A stretch of 64,000 bases of DNA, taken from the NCBI GenBank assembly GCA_040954595.2, contig CM082586.2, forward strand, positions 7,998,001 through 8,062,000, in the 5' to 3' direction. Position 1 is the stretch's first letter. Each line of letters begins with the position of its first letter. Under the pieces are notes generated by a model. The model had not been told where the DNA came from. It saw nothing but the letters and a program-made list of their open reading frames with translations, and made no database searches. Position numbers and translations under genes: made by a program. Of this stretch, positions 45,265 through 64,000 are shown one piece after another. The stretch comes from Balanoglossus misakiensis. Its lineage: Eukaryota; Hemichordata.

Positions 45265-64000
<18,736 letters not shown>

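Overview
This is eukaryotic nuclear DNA from a marine invertebrate animal. The coding exons are split by GT-AG introns, the sequence is AT-rich, and miniature inverted-repeat elements are dense. The gene content (an expanded SDR16C retinol-dehydrogenase group, an intronless TRIM-NHL gene, FBXO16, LMBRD1) fits an invertebrate deuterostome. A lancelet-like chordate is my first guess and a hemichordate my second; the sequence alone does not settle it. I assembled all exons by hand from splice sites, reading phase and similarity to known families.

Layout. (1) 0.6-7.0 kb, minus strand: the 5' two thirds of LMBRD1 (lysosomal cobalamin-transport membrane protein), ten exons, with the 3' end beyond base 1. 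(2) 7.9-9.5 kb, plus: SDR16C-type dehydrogenase A, divergent from LMBRD1. (3) 9.5-15.8 kb: no gene seen, only scattered repeats. (4) 15.8-19.85 kb, minus: a LINE with an intact endonuclease/reverse-transcriptase frame and a truncated ORF1, the two joined in one frame through a single TAG. (5) 20.3-32.4 kb, minus: FBXO16 in eight coding exons. Its long intron 2 holds an intact intronless TRIM-NHL gene (26.6-28.8 kb, with a downstream A25 tract) and a degenerate plus-strand pseudogene region (29.5-31.3 kb). (6) 33.4-36.2 kb, minus: RPL7, six exons. (7) 36.6-38.7 and 40.8-43.8 kb, plus: RDH10/SDR16C-like genes B and C. B has lost the core SDR catalytic residues; C keeps them. (8) 45.3 kb to the window edge, plus: the N-terminal half of ATP-dependent 6-phosphofructokinase, ten exons, with a 10.7-kb first intron containing an 813-bp tandem duplication and several miniature elements.

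The genes are single-copy housekeeping or accessory loci, not an operon. One grouping looks meaningful: RPL7 and an RDH10-like gene lie head to head 331 bp apart, which matches the RPL7/RDH10 arrangement I know from the human genome. The strongest unexplained structures are short, near-perfect hairpin insertions with 9-bp target duplications, the ORF1-TAG-ORF2 arrangement of the LINE, and the apparently dead dehydrogenase B. I found no wholly new multi-gene system, and I saw no tRNA, rRNA or CRISPR array.
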